64,000 nt of DNA from Streptomyces sp. HUAS 15-9 (GTDB lineage: Bacteria; Actinomycetota; Actinomycetes; Streptomycetales; Streptomycetaceae). The notes under the pieces are model-generated. The model was not told the origin of the DNA. It worked only from the letters and a program-made list of their open reading frames with translations, and ran no database searches. The position numbers and the translations under genes were made by a program. The DNA lies in the NCBI RefSeq assembly GCF_025642155.1, contig NZ_CP106798.1, positions 1,364,001 to 1,428,000 of the forward strand, read 5' to 3'. Positions 44,226 to 52,808 of the stretch are shown piece by piece (the first letter of the stretch is position 1; each line of letters opens with the position of its first letter).

Positions 44226-44846
44226 ATGAGTTCTTCTCTGAGCGTCTACCTGCTCGACGTGGCCGCCACACGTGCCCTGGTCGGTTCCGGCGATGACCAG
44301 TTGCTGGAGGTGATACGCGGCAACTTCGGTGACGACCTGGCCCGCGACGACGACTATCACAGCCACGCGATCGGGAAGGGCGCCCCCACGGCGGACGAGG
44401 CCTTGCGCGCGGTCATCCACGGCGGGCCCTTCAGCGAGAACCAGGACCACGCCTTCCAGTACGGCTACGCCTACGAGCGGCTGTGCTCGCTCACCGGCGT
44501 GTTCCTGCGCAACGACTGCTTCACACCGCACAGGGGCGACTGGCTCTCAGTCGTCGACCAGGGTCTGGTCTCTCTGGGCATCACCGCCGTGTCCGTGGAA
44601 GCCTTCAGCCACGGTGCCCCGCCCGCTCCGCTCCCGTACACCTTCACACCGGGCTGCGGCGAGTGGACTCCCGATCACATCGCCCGGGCGCTGGAGCAGT
44701 TCGAGGCCACCAAGCGCGCGGTCGACGAGTCGGGACAGGCACCGCCGCTGGAGCCCGAAGTCGTGGAGGCCGTCATGCAGTGCCTCGACTGGATGCGGCA
44801 CGCCGAGGCACGGCCCGGCTTCGGCGTCATCGGCTTCCGATCCTGA
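44226..44846 (+). CDS. DUF7691-like protein
   Basis: 206 residues, soluble, beginning SSLSVYLLDVAATRALVGSG, a pattern seen in Streptomyces proteins placed in DUF7691. Conserved-looking blocks are ADEALRAVIHGGPF and FQYGYAYERLCSL. No catalytic motif or membrane segment is visible; the function is unknown. The family name is from memory. Confidence 0.6.
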   Translation: MSSSLSVYLLDVAATRALVGSGDDQLLEVIRGNFGDDLARDDDYHSHAIGKGAPTADEALRAVIHGGPFSENQDHAFQYGYAYERLCSLTGVFLRNDCFTPHRGDWLSVVDQGLVSLGITAVSVEAFSHGAPPAPLPYTFTPGCGEWTPDHIARALEQFEATKRAVDESGQAPPLEPEVVEAVMQCLDWMRHAEARPGFGVIGFRS

Positions 44847-44883
44847 CACGCGGAAACTTGCGGGGCATCACTCCCGCACGTCG

Positions 44884-45336
44884 TCACCCGTTGAGCCGCA
44901 ACGTCCACACGACAGTCATCTCGCCCGTGACAGACCCGTCCTCGCGATGAATGGCGATGTCGACCGGGAACTCCGGCCGTCCGCCCGCGTCCAGCTCGGC
45001 GATGACCTCGGCCGCCGGGCGGGCCAGGGTGGCGGTAGCCGTCACCGGCCCCATGGCCAGCTTCTTGTAGCCGATCTCGGCCCGTACCGCGAGCGGCACC
45101 GCACGCGAGAGCTGGTCGCCGAAGGCCTTGAGCACGATGGCGCCGCTGGCGGACTCGGCCAAGGTGAACATGGCGCCGGCGTGGGGGCCGCCGATGTGGT
45201 TGTGGAAGTCCGGCTGGTCCGGAAGCCGCAGCACGGCGCGCTCCGGAGTGACCTCGACGAACTGAAGGTTCAGGGTCCGCACCATCGGAACGGCGGCGGC
45301 CAGCATGTCGCCCATCGAGGCGCTCTCAACTGTCAT
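44884..45336 (-). CDS. DUF4442/PaaI-like hotdog-fold thioesterase-like protein
   Basis: 150 residues with a single hotdog fold: DFHNHIGGPHAGAMFTLAESA forms the helix and active-site loop, and YKKLAMGPVTATATL a core strand. DUF4442 proteins are related to acyl-CoA thioesterases; the substrate is unknown. It is divergent from the tandem membrane-anchored gene pair and convergent with the DUF7691-like gene. Confidence 0.82.
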   Translation of the reverse strand: MTVESASMGDMLAAAVPMVRTLNLQFVEVTPERAVLRLPDQPDFHNHIGGPHAGAMFTLAESASGAIVLKAFGDQLSRAVPLAVRAEIGYKKLAMGPVTATATLARPAAEVIAELDAGGRPEFPVDIAIHREDGSVTGEMTVVWTLRLNG

Positions 45337-45407
45337 GAGGGAGATGTTACCGGCGAGTAGTAGGGCCTGACCAGGCCGGTCCGATGATCGCTGTATCGTT
45401 ACCGCCC

Positions 45408-46358
45408 ATGTGGCCAGGGGAACAGCCGCCCGGCGGCGGGGCGAATCCGCAGCAGAACCCGTACCAGCAGCCCGGCTATCAGCAGCCGAACCCGTACCTG
45501 GGACAGCAGTCCGCCCAGTGGACCGCGTCGCCCACCGTGACGGCGCCCGGGCCGGGCGGCGGTGGAGGGCGCACGAAGCTGGTGGCGGTCCTCGCGGCGA
45601 CGACCGTCGTCGTCGCGGCCGGTGTCACCGGATTCCTGGTCCTGGGCGGCGGCAAGGACGACCAGGCCGACCCCGGCCCCACCGGCTCACCGACGGCCTC
45701 CTCCGCCTCGCCGTCCGCCTCCTCCGTGCGGGACAACCCGCGCGCCGGAGGCGATCTGAAGCCGACCGTCAGCGGCTGGAAGGTCGTGGTCAATCCGGAT
45801 GTGGGCATCGCCTTCGACGTGCCCCCGGACTGGGCACCGCGCTCGAAGGACTAGATCACCTACGTCACGGACGACGCCGGCTCCGGCGACAAGGTGATCA
45901 TCGGCATGAAGGCACCGGCCGTGTACAAGGAGAAGTGGTGCAGCTCCGACGACAACAAGGACGGCAGCAGCGAGAACACGTCCCTGGCGAACGTGGGCAC
46001 GCGCGGCAACCACGACAAGAGCACCGAGGAGGCTGCCCGCTCCGACTCGGCGGACTGGGTCTACGGCTGGTACACCCAGCCCGACCGCAAGAAGGTCACC
46101 ACCGGCCCGGTGACGTCGTACACCACCGCCTCCGGCATCACGGGCAGCCTCGCCACCTCGAGGTCGTCCGGGGTCGTGAAGAAGCACAAGTGCGACTCCG
46201 ACGGCAGAGCGACGACGTTCGCCTTCAAGGACCCGGACGGGGCTGTGCTGTCGTGGTCGTTCGTCGGTGCCACGGGCGTCAGCGGTGAGGTCACGGACAC
46301 GACGGTCCGCGGCATCCTGCGCACGGTGCGGCTGTACGACGCCGGGTCGGACTCCTGA
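45408..46358 (+). pseudogene. Pro/Gln-rich membrane-anchored protein, copy 1, interrupted by an amber codon
   Basis: Paralogue of the next gene. It begins MWPGEQPPGGG with PYQQPGYQQPNPY repeats, then one membrane helix (AVLAATTVVVAAGVTGFLVL), a Ser/Pro linker and an extracytoplasmic domain. In-frame TAG at 45852-45854 stops translation after RSKD; the same frame then continues for 168 codons (ITYVTDDAGSGDKVI) in clear alignment with copy 2. A single G-to-A change from TGG would explain it. The TATCGT box 8 nt before ATG 45408 suggests a leaderless promoter. Confidence 0.82.
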
Positions 46359-46390
46359 GGCAACACGTGTGGTGATTCGGTGCGGTCCTT

Positions 46391-46428
46391 GATTCGGTAC
46401 GCCCCTGACAAGGGGTGGTGACCGAATC
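46391..46428. promoter_or_regulatory. Nested inverted repeat between the tandem paralogues
   Basis: GATTCGGT (46391-46398) pairs with ACCGAATC (46421-46428), and inside it CCCCT-gaca-AGGGG (46402-46415) forms a second stem. A further direct GATTCGGT lies at 46372. It may terminate copy 1 or act as an operator for copy 2, whose -10-like box starts 17 nt downstream. Confidence 0.5.
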
Positions 46429-46458
46429 GTGTCCCTGGCGCCACTAGGGTAGCTGCCC

Positions 46459-47475
46459 ATGTGGCCAGGACAGCAGCCGCCCGGGGGCGAGCAGAACCCG
46501 CAGAGCAACCCGCAGAACAACCCGTATCAGCAGCCGGGTTACCAGCAGCCGAATCCGTATCAGCAGCCCGGCTACCAGCAGTATCAGCAGCCGAACCCCT
46601 ATGGGCAGCAGCCGCAGTGGGGCGCTCCGACACCGGTGGGCGGGCCCCAGCCGCCGCAGGGCGGCGGGGGCCGGACCAAGCTGATAGCGATCGTCGCGGC
46701 GGTGGCCGTGGTCGTCGCGGCCGGTGTGACCGGATTCCTCGTCCTGGGTGGGGACAAGGACGACAAGGCGGACGGCGGTTCGGGCAAGAAGACCAGCCGG
46801 TCGCCGACCCCGGAGCCCACCGCCACCTCCTCCGTTTCGAACGACAACCCTCGGGGCGACGAGACCGACAAACCGCTCATCGCGGGCTGGAAGGTCGTCG
46901 TCAACCCCAAGTGGGGCACGGCCTTCGACGTGCCGGCCGACTGGCAGGTCGACAGCCCGGGTACCTCGATCGGATTCGAGGACGACAAGTCGAGCGACGG
47001 CAAGCCCCTCATCACGATGTCGGCACCGGCCGAATACAAGTCCAAGTGGTGCACGTCCGACGACGACAAGGACGGCAGGTCGGAGGACACGTCGCTGGCC
47101 GCGGTGGGCACCAAGGGCGAGAGCGGCGCCAAGAGCCCCGGCGACGCGGCGATCCGCGAGGTGCCCTGGTGGGTGTACGGCGGCTACACACAGCCCGACA
47201 AGAAGAGCATCACCTACGACAAGAAGGCCACGGACTTCACGACCAAGTCGGGCGTCAAGGGCGCCTACGCCTGGGCGCGTTCGACCAACACGCCGCGCAA
47301 GGGCAAGTGCGCCAGCGACGGCAAGTCGCTCACCTTCGGCTTCGAGAACTCGGCCGGAGACATCGTGTCGTTCAACTTCTACGGCGCCAAGGGCGTGAAG
47401 GACGAGGTCGACACGGCGACCATCATGAAGATCCTCAGCACGGTACGGCTGCACGGGGACCCCACCGAGAGCTGA
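46459..47475 (+). CDS. Pro/Gln-rich membrane-anchored protein, copy 2
   Basis: 338 residues. The cytoplasmic N terminus (residues 1-70) is built of PYQQPGYQQPNPYQ-like repeats; one membrane helix (about 75-98) follows, then a Ser/Thr/Pro linker and a conserved extracytoplasmic domain (about 140-335) with a Cys pair (KWCTSDDDK, KGKCASDGK) that may form a disulfide. The family is common in Streptomyces and has no known function. TAGGGT at 46445-46450 lies 8 nt before the ATG, so the mRNA is probably leaderless. Confidence 0.78.
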   Translation: MWPGQQPPGGEQNPQSNPQNNPYQQPGYQQPNPYQQPGYQQYQQPNPYGQQPQWGAPTPVGGPQPPQGGGGRTKLIAIVAAVAVVVAAGVTGFLVLGGDKDDKADGGSGKKTSRSPTPEPTATSSVSNDNPRGDETDKPLIAGWKVVVNPKWGTAFDVPADWQVDSPGTSIGFEDDKSSDGKPLITMSAPAEYKSKWCTSDDDKDGRSEDTSLAAVGTKGESGAKSPGDAAIREVPWWVYGGYTQPDKKSITYDKKATDFTTKSGVKGAYAWARSTNTPRKGKCASDGKSLTFGFENSAGDIVSFNFYGAKGVKDEVDTATIMKILSTVRLHGDPTES

Positions 47476-47485
47476 CCGCGGGGCT

Positions 47486-47531
47486 GGTCGCCCGGTGCCC
47501 GCACCAGTTCTGGCACACGTACCGGGCGGCC
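47486..47531. terminator. Terminator between convergent genes
   Basis: GGTCGCCCGGT (47486-47496) pairs with ACCGGGCGGCC (47521-47531) through 11 bp with one G-U pair. It is located right after copy 2 and before the convergent spermidine-synthase-like gene. Confidence 0.65.
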
Positions 47532-47554
47532 CGCCGCGGACGACCGTGAACGGC

Positions 47555-48400
47555 TCAGCCGATGCCGAACGCGCCGTCGGGGGGTTCGGGTGACGGTACG
47601 GCGTCCTCGTCCCGTACCGGGCGGGCGCCGCCGATGAACTCGCGCAGCGCGGCGCCGTGTTCGACGCGGGCAGGGAAGGCGTCGGAGGCGGTGCGGCGGG
47701 CCAGGGCGGCCGCGTCGACCGGGTGGTGCGAGGCGACGAGCACCGCGTTGCCGAACCGGCGGCCGCGCAGCACGCCCGGCTCGGCGATCAGCGCCAGCTC
47801 CGCGAACACGGCGGCGAACGTGGCGAGTTGGGACCGGAGGAAGGCGAACGGCGCGGCGTCGGCGAGGTTGGCCAGATAGACCCCGTCGGCCCGCAGGACC
47901 CGCTCGGCCTCGCGGGCGTAGGCGAGCGAGGTGAGGTGCGCGGGGACCCGGGAGCCGCCGAAGACGTCGGCGATCAGCACGTCGGCCGAGTCGTCCGGGG
48001 CGGACTCGAGCCAGGCGCGCGCATCGGCCGGGTGCACGGTGATGCCGGCACCGTCCGGCAGCGGCAGATGCTCCGCCACCAGCTCCAGCAGCCCCCGGTC
48101 GGCCTCCACGACGTCCTGCCGGGAGCCCGGCCGGGTGGCCGAGAGGTACCTGGGCAGGGTGAGCGCTCCCCCGCCCAGGTGCACGACGTCCAGCGGCCGC
48201 CCCGGTTCCCCCACGGTGTCCAGCACATACCCGAGCCGCCGCGCGTACTCGAACTCCAGATGTGTCGGCGCGTCCAGGTCCACGTACGACTGCGGCGCCC
48301 CGTCGACCGTGAGCAGCCAGGCCCGCTCACGATCGACGTCGGGCATCAGCTTGGCGGTGCCGTGGTCGGTGGCACGGGTGACGGGTATGGCTTCGTTCAC
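47555..48400 (-). CDS. Spermidine-synthase-like (SpeE-fold) methyltransferase-type protein
   Basis: 281 residues with a Rossmann fold of the spermidine synthase family: VVHLGGGALTLPRYLSATRP is the nucleotide-binding loop, DVVEADRGLLELVAEHLPL the acidic strand end, and VLIADVFGGSRVPAHLTS the core. Actinobacterial members are often called fused or spermidine-synthase-like without proven polyamine activity. GTG 48400 fits the family start, but the GGAGGA box sits directly against it, so a start a few codons away is possible. Confidence 0.78.
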   Translation of the reverse strand: MNEAIPVTRATDHGTAKLMPDVDRERAWLLTVDGAPQSYVDLDAPTHLEFEYARRLGYVLDTVGEPGRPLDVVHLGGGALTLPRYLSATRPGSRQDVVEADRGLLELVAEHLPLPDGAGITVHPADARAWLESAPDDSADVLIADVFGGSRVPAHLTSLAYAREAERVLRADGVYLANLADAAPFAFLRSQLATFAAVFAELALIAEPGVLRGRRFGNAVLVASHHPVDAAALARRTASDAFPARVEHGAALREFIGGARPVRDEDAVPSPEPPDGAFGIG

Positions 48401-48481
48401 TCCTCCATTGTGCGATGAGGGCAGCACCCCAGGGACGCGGGGCTGTACCGATACGGACATGCCGCGCCCCCGGTGCACCGC

Positions 48482-49660
48482 TCAGCCCAGGGACGTAACC
48501 GTCCCCGCTCCGACCGTCCGCCCTCCTTCACGGATGGCGAACCCGAGCCCCGGCTCCAGCGGTACGTCCCGCCCCAGCTCCACGGTCATGGTCACCGTGT
48601 CCCCGGGCCGGGCCACCGCCACCTCACCGAGGTCGACATCGCCGACCACGTCCGCGGTGCGGATGTAGAACTGCGGCCGGTAACCGCTCGAGACCGGCGT
48701 CGTACGACCGCCCTCGCGCCCAGACAGCACGTACACCCGCGCCAAGAAGCGCCGGCTGGGCACCACGCTGCCCGGCGCGGCCACCACGTGCCCGCGGCGG
48801 ACCGCGTCCCGGGGGACACCCCGCAGCAGCAACGCCACGTTGTCCCCGGCCTGGGCCTCCTGCATCGGCTTACCGAAGGTCTCCAGGCCGGTCACGACGG
48901 TCTCGGTGTCCGCGCCGAGCACCTCCACACGGTCACCGACCCGGACCGTGCCGCGCTCGACCGCGCCGGTCACGACCGTGCCCCGCCCGGTGATGGTGAG
49001 CACGTTCTCCACCGGTAGCAGGAACGGCGCGTCCAGGTACCGCTCCGGCATGGGCACGTAGGTGTCCACGGCGTCGAGCAGCGCCTCGACCGACGCCGTC
49101 CAGCGCGGGTCCCCTTCCAGGGCCTTCAGCCCGGAGACCCGTACGACGGGTACGGAGTCGCCGCCGTAGCCCTGCGCGGTGAGCAGTTCCCGTACCTCCA
49201 GCTCGACCAGGTCGGTGAGCTCCTCGTCGCCGGCGTCGGCCTTGTTCAGCGCCACCACGATGTGGTCGACGCCCACCTGCCGGGCGAGCAGGACGTGTTC
49301 GGCGGTCTGCGGCATGATCCCGTCGAGCGCGGAGACGACGAGGATCGCCCCGTCGAGCTGCGCGGCGCCGGTGACCATGTTCTTGACGTAGTCGGCGTGG
49401 CCCGGCATGTCCACGTGCGCGTAGTGCCGGGTGTCGGTCTCGTACTCGACGTGCGCGATGTTGATGGTGATGCCGCGGGCGGCCTCCTCCGGGGCGCGGT
49501 CGATGCGGTCGAACGAAACGTATTCGGTGGTGCTGCCGGTGCCGCGCTCGGCCAGCACCTTGGTGATGGCCGCGGTCAGGGTGGTCTTGCCGTGGTCGAC
49601 GTGGCCCATCGTGCCGATGTTCAGGTGCGGCTTGGTGCGCACGTATGCCGTCTTGGGCAT
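48482..49660 (-). CDS. tuf: Divergent elongation factor Tu (EF-Tu3 type), cysteine-free
   Basis: 392 residues, a complete EF-Tu: G1 GHVDHGKT (19-26), G3 DMPGHADY (84-91), G4 NKAD (139-142), and domains II and III. It differs from housekeeping EF-Tu: DCPG is DMPG, NKCD is NKAD, and the domain II cysteine near CTGVEMF is Val; no cysteine remains anywhere. The length and divergence match the third tuf gene of S. coelicolor and S. ramocissimus, whose expression is positively linked to the stringent response. No fusA or rpsL-type neighbours are present. GAGGTAGAG precedes ATG 49660. It is likely a backup translation factor for stress. Confidence 0.9.
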   Translation of the reverse strand: MPKTAYVRTKPHLNIGTMGHVDHGKTTLTAAITKVLAERGTGSTTEYVSFDRIDRAPEEAARGITINIAHVEYETDTRHYAHVDMPGHADYVKNMVTGAAQLDGAILVVSALDGIMPQTAEHVLLARQVGVDHIVVALNKADAGDEELTDLVELEVRELLTAQGYGGDSVPVVRVSGLKALEGDPRWTASVEALLDAVDTYVPMPERYLDAPFLLPVENVLTITGRGTVVTGAVERGTVRVGDRVEVLGADTETVVTGLETFGKPMQEAQAGDNVALLLRGVPRDAVRRGHVVAAPGSVVPSRRFLARVYVLSGREGGRTTPVSSGYRPQFYIRTADVVGDVDLGEVAVARPGDTVTMTVELGRDVPLEPGLGFAIREGGRTVGAGTVTSLG

Positions 49661-49711
49661 GGCTCTACCTCGAAGCCTCGTAAGTCGTGACGGGACCCCA
49701 GGGAACTGGCC

Positions 49712-49754
49712 GACCCTCCCCCTGCGGGGTCCGCCGGACAATCCGGGGAGGGTC
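49712..49754. promoter_or_regulatory. Alternative hairpins in the tuf leader
   Basis: A perfect 10-bp inverted repeat (GACCCTCCCC 49712-49721, GGGGAGGGTC 49745-49754) encloses and partly overlaps a smaller hairpin CCGGA-caa-TCCGG (49734-49746). The two stems share bases 49745-49746, so they compete, a layout compatible with an attenuator or regulated leader in front of tuf. Confidence 0.5.
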
Positions 49755-49806
49755 AGCTTCGGGCGCCGTCGACAGCGGCCAGGAAGATCGGGACGGCAGC
49801 CTTCGG

Positions 49807-49828
49807 AGCATCCGCGACCGCGGATGCT
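49807..49828. promoter_or_regulatory. Near-perfect palindrome upstream of tuf
   Basis: AGCATCCGCG-ac-CGCGGATGCT is a 10-bp inverted repeat with a two-base centre, 147 nt upstream of the tuf start. It could be a repressor or activator site near the tuf promoter. Confidence 0.5.
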
Positions 49829-49927
49829 GCGAGGACGAAGGCGTACCGGAACATGACGACGATCATCGCCGACGCCTTGTCCCACGTCGAATGGTTTTCC
49901 CGGGGCGGGTCCGGCCGTCGGGCCGCT

Positions 49928-50650
49928 TCAGCCGCCGATGTTCTTCAGCGCCTCCCGGACCGTCAGCGGCGCGAACCTCCCCCGCTCACGGGCGAGGAAG
50001 GACCGTACGGCCTCCGGGTCGGTCTTGGCGTACTCGCGCAGACACCAGCCGATCGCCTTGCGGATGAAGAAGTCGGTGTGCCCGGACTGGAGCAGGCAGT
50101 AGGAGAACAGCCGGTCGGTGTCGGTGCGCTCCTTGTAGCGCAGTTGGTGGAGGAGGGCGGTGCGGGCGACCCAGAGGTCCTTGTCGGCGATCCACCGGTC
50201 CATGTCGGCGGCCATAGGCGGGTCGGCGGCGACGAGCGCGCCGACGACATGGGCGGCGAGCAGGTCGACCGTGTCCCACCAGGGGACGGTGGTGACGAGG
50301 TGCCGGGCCACCGGCAGGAAGTCCGACGAGCAGCGCCCGGCGTGGCGGCGCAGATAGTCGGCGGCGAAGTAGTGGTACTCACGCTGCGGCAGCGCCCAGC
50401 AGCGCAGGGCGATCGCCGTGCAGTCGGCCTCGTCGGGGCGCGGGGTGCCCGCGAGGACGGTGCGGGACAGGGCGCGGCGGGCCGGGGTGGGGATGCCCAG
50501 GAAGGGGGCCACGTCCTTCATGTAGGCCCGCATGGCCGCGGCCCGCTCCGGGTCGGCAGCGGTGGCGTAGACGGCGGTGACCCGCTCCAGCAGGGTGTCG
50601 GCGAGATCGCTGGGCGGCACGTCCGCCGGGCGGGCACCTGTGACGGTCAT
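49928..50650 (-). CDS. DNA alkylation repair (AlkC/AlkD-like) protein
   Basis: 240 residues of HEAT-like alpha-helical repeats, matching AlkD-type glycosylases (AMRAYMKDVAPFLGIPTPAR, HYFAADYLRRH, VPWWDTVDLLAAHVVG, FFIRKAIGWCLREYAK). AlkD removes cationic N3- and N7-alkyl bases without base flipping. The WWDTVD and FFIRKAIGW segments are typical of the active surface. ATG 50650 is chosen; another ATG 12 nt upstream is in frame. Confidence 0.86.
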   Translation of the reverse strand: MTVTGARPADVPPSDLADTLLERVTAVYATAADPERAAAMRAYMKDVAPFLGIPTPARRALSRTVLAGTPRPDEADCTAIALRCWALPQREYHYFAADYLRRHAGRCSSDFLPVARHLVTTVPWWDTVDLLAAHVVGALVAADPPMAADMDRWIADKDLWVARTALLHQLRYKERTDTDRLFSYCLLQSGHTDFFIRKAIGWCLREYAKTDPEAVRSFLARERGRFAPLTVREALKNIGG

Positions 50651-50699
50651 GAGACGAACCATACGGCGATCACATACATGCGTCGGTTAGTGTCACCGG

Positions 50700-51503
50700 A
50701 TGCTCGATGCCAACCGCTCTGGCACCGCCACGGCCTCTCCCCGGGCCGCCGCCACGGAGCTTGCCGTCGCCGTCCCCACGGACGTCGCCGTGCCCACGGC
50801 CGCCGTCGTCCCGCCGCTCTCGCGCGCGGGTCTCGTCGCGCGCTGCACGCGCGTGCTGCTCTCGCCCTGGTCGCGGCTGTCCCTGCTCGTGGCGCTGCTC
50901 GCGGCCGCCGCCTCGACCATGCTGCTGTTCGAGCCGCAGAGACTGGTCACGCACGGATGGCCGCCCCAGCTCGGCGGCGCCGCGGCGACGGTGGTCTTCG
51001 CGGCGGCGTACGGGCTGTGCACGGTGGCGTTCGTGCCGCGGCCGCTGCTGAACCTGGCCGCGGGTGCCCTCTTCGGCTCCCAGCTGGGGCTCGGCTCGGC
51101 GCTGGCCGGTACGGTGCTCGGCGCCGGGGTCGCCTTCGGCCTGGGCCGGGTGCTCGGCCAGGACGCGCTGCGTCCGCTGCTGCGCGGCCGCTGGCTGAAG
51201 GCCGCCGACGGCCAGCTGAGCCGGCATGGCTTCCGTTCGATGATGGCGGCGCGGCTGTTCCCCGGCGTGCCGTTCTGGGCGGCGAACTACTGCGCCTCCG
51301 TCTCCCGCATGGGCTGGCTGCCGTTTCTGCTCGCGACGGCGCTCGGCTCGGTGCCGAACACCGCCGCGTACGCGGTCGCCGGGGCCCGTGCCTCGGCGCC
51401 GACGTCCCCGGCCTTCCTGCTCGCGATGGCGAGCATCGCGGTACCGGCCCTGGTGGGCGCGGTGGTGGCCTGGCGCAAGCGCCACCACCTGCGCGCACCC
51501 TGA
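50700..51503 (+). CDS. TVP38/TMEM64 (VTT-domain) membrane protein
   Basis: 267 residues with an Ala/Val-rich cytoplasmic start and about five hydrophobic segments. The VTT signature is present (VPRPLLNLAAGALFGSQLG, MMAARLFPGVPFWAANYCA). The fold is related to DedA and to eukaryotic lipid scramblases, so lipid movement is a plausible role. It is divergent from the AlkD-like gene and convergent with the thiolase. Confidence 0.86.
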   Translation: MLDANRSGTATASPRAAATELAVAVPTDVAVPTAAVVPPLSRAGLVARCTRVLLSPWSRLSLLVALLAAAASTMLLFEPQRLVTHGWPPQLGGAAATVVFAAAYGLCTVAFVPRPLLNLAAGALFGSQLGLGSALAGTVLGAGVAFGLGRVLGQDALRPLLRGRWLKAADGQLSRHGFRSMMAARLFPGVPFWAANYCASVSRMGWLPFLLATALGSVPNTAAYAVAGARASAPTSPAFLLAMASIAVPALVGAVVAWRKRHHLRAP

Positions 51504-51520
51504 CGCCGCCTGGCGTGCCG

Positions 51521-52690
51521 TTACGCGGCTTCCAGGATCATCGCGTTGGCGAGTCCGCCCGCCTCGCACATCGTCTGCAGGGCGTAGCGGGCGCCGTGCT
51601 CGCGCATCGCGTGGACGAGGGTCGTGGTCAGGCGGGTGCCGCTGGCGCCCAGGGGGTGGCCGATGGCGATCGCGCCGCCGTGCACGTTGACCTTGGCGAG
51701 GTCGGCGCCGGTCTCCTGCTGCCAGGCCAGGACCACGCTGGAGAAGGCCTCGTTGACCTCGAACAGGTCGATGTCGTCGAGGGTGAGGTGCGCCCTGCGG
51801 AGCACCTTCTCGGTCGCCGGGATGACGCCGGTGAGCATCAGCAGCGGGTCGGAGCCGGTGACGGCGAAGCTGTGCAGGCGGGCGATCGGGCGCAGGCCGA
51901 GGCGGGCCGCGGTCTCGCTGGAGGTGATCAGCACGGCGGACGCGCCGTCGTTGATCGGGCTGGCATTGCCCGCGGTGACGTTCCACTCGATCTGCTGGAA
52001 GCGTTCGGCGAACGCGGGGTCGTGGTAGGCGGGCTTGAGACCGCCGAGGATCTCGGTGGTGCTGCCGGGCCGTACGCACTCGTCGCGGCTGACGCCCTGC
52101 AGGGGGGCGACCTCGGCGTCGAACAGGCCCGCGTCCCAGGCGGCGGCCGCCTTGTGGTGCGAGGAGACGGCGAAGGCGTCCATCCGCTCGCGCGTGAGGG
52201 ACCACTTGGCCGCGATCAGCTCGGCGCTGATGCCCTGCGGCAGGAGCCCCTCGGGGTAGCGCTCGGCGACTCCGGGGCCGAAGGGGTCCTTGCCGGGCGG
52301 CACGTTCGACCACATCGGCACGCGGCTCATCGACTCGACGCCACAGGCGACGACGAGGTCATAGGCGCCGGAGATCACGCCCTGGGCGGCGAAGTGGACG
52401 GCCTGCTGGGATGAGCCGCACTGGCGGTCCACCGTCGTCGCCGGGACCGATTCGGGGAAGCCCGCCGACAGGACGGCGTAGCGGGTGGTGTTCATGGCCT
52501 GCTCGCCGACCTGGTCGACGGTGCCGCCGATGACGTCGTCGATCAGGGCCGGGTCGACGCCGGAGCGCTCGACGAGGGTGCGCAGGGTGTGGGCGAGGAG
52601 CTCCACGGGGTGGACGTGGGCCAGGGAACCGTTCGGCTTGCCCTTCCCTATGGGGGTGCGTACGGCTTCGACGATGACTGCGTCACGCAT
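51521..52690 (-). CDS. Acetyl-CoA C-acyltransferase (thiolase)
   Basis: 389 residues, a complete thiolase. The acyl-carrying cysteine is in VDRQCGSSQQ, the catalytic His in GGAIAIGHPLGASG and the second Cys in QTMCEAGGLANA. The family either makes acetoacetyl-CoA or cleaves 3-ketoacyl-CoA in beta-oxidation; the direction is not readable. It diverges from an HxlR regulator across two direct repeats that look like operators, so its expression is probably inducible. Confidence 0.9.
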   Translation of the reverse strand: MRDAVIVEAVRTPIGKGKPNGSLAHVHPVELLAHTLRTLVERSGVDPALIDDVIGGTVDQVGEQAMNTTRYAVLSAGFPESVPATTVDRQCGSSQQAVHFAAQGVISGAYDLVVACGVESMSRVPMWSNVPPGKDPFGPGVAERYPEGLLPQGISAELIAAKWSLTRERMDAFAVSSHHKAAAAWDAGLFDAEVAPLQGVSRDECVRPGSTTEILGGLKPAYHDPAFAERFQQIEWNVTAGNASPINDGASAVLITSSETAARLGLRPIARLHSFAVTGSDPLLMLTGVIPATEKVLRRAHLTLDDIDLFEVNEAFSSVVLAWQQETGADLAKVNVHGGAIAIGHPLGASGTRLTTTLVHAMREHGARYALQTMCEAGGLANAMILEAA

Positions 52691-52736
52691 GGTGCGGGCC
52701 TCCTTGGCCGCCGGGGCGATGACCGGCGCGATTACC

Positions 52737-52790
52737 GATGAGTAGGAAATCCAAACTCACCATAGCTCGATGAGTTGGAAAATCAAACCC
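52737..52790. promoter_or_regulatory. Two 22-bp direct repeats, candidate HxlR operators
   Basis: GATGAGTAGGAAATCCAAACTC (22 bp, 52737-52758; GATGAGT-GGAAA core) recurs with few changes at 52769-52790. The copies are 32 bp apart, about three helical turns, in an AT-rich island between the divergent thiolase and hxlR-type genes. The first copy also has TGAGT...ACTCA symmetry. Confidence 0.65.
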
Positions 52791-52808
52791 TCGCCTAGAC
52801 TGGATGCC

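Noticed and set aside
47555..48400. The spermidine-synthase-like gene as the missing graspetide methyltransferase
   Set aside because: It lies about 9 kb away, on the other strand, and belongs to the SpeE fold, not the isoaspartate-methyltransferase fold.
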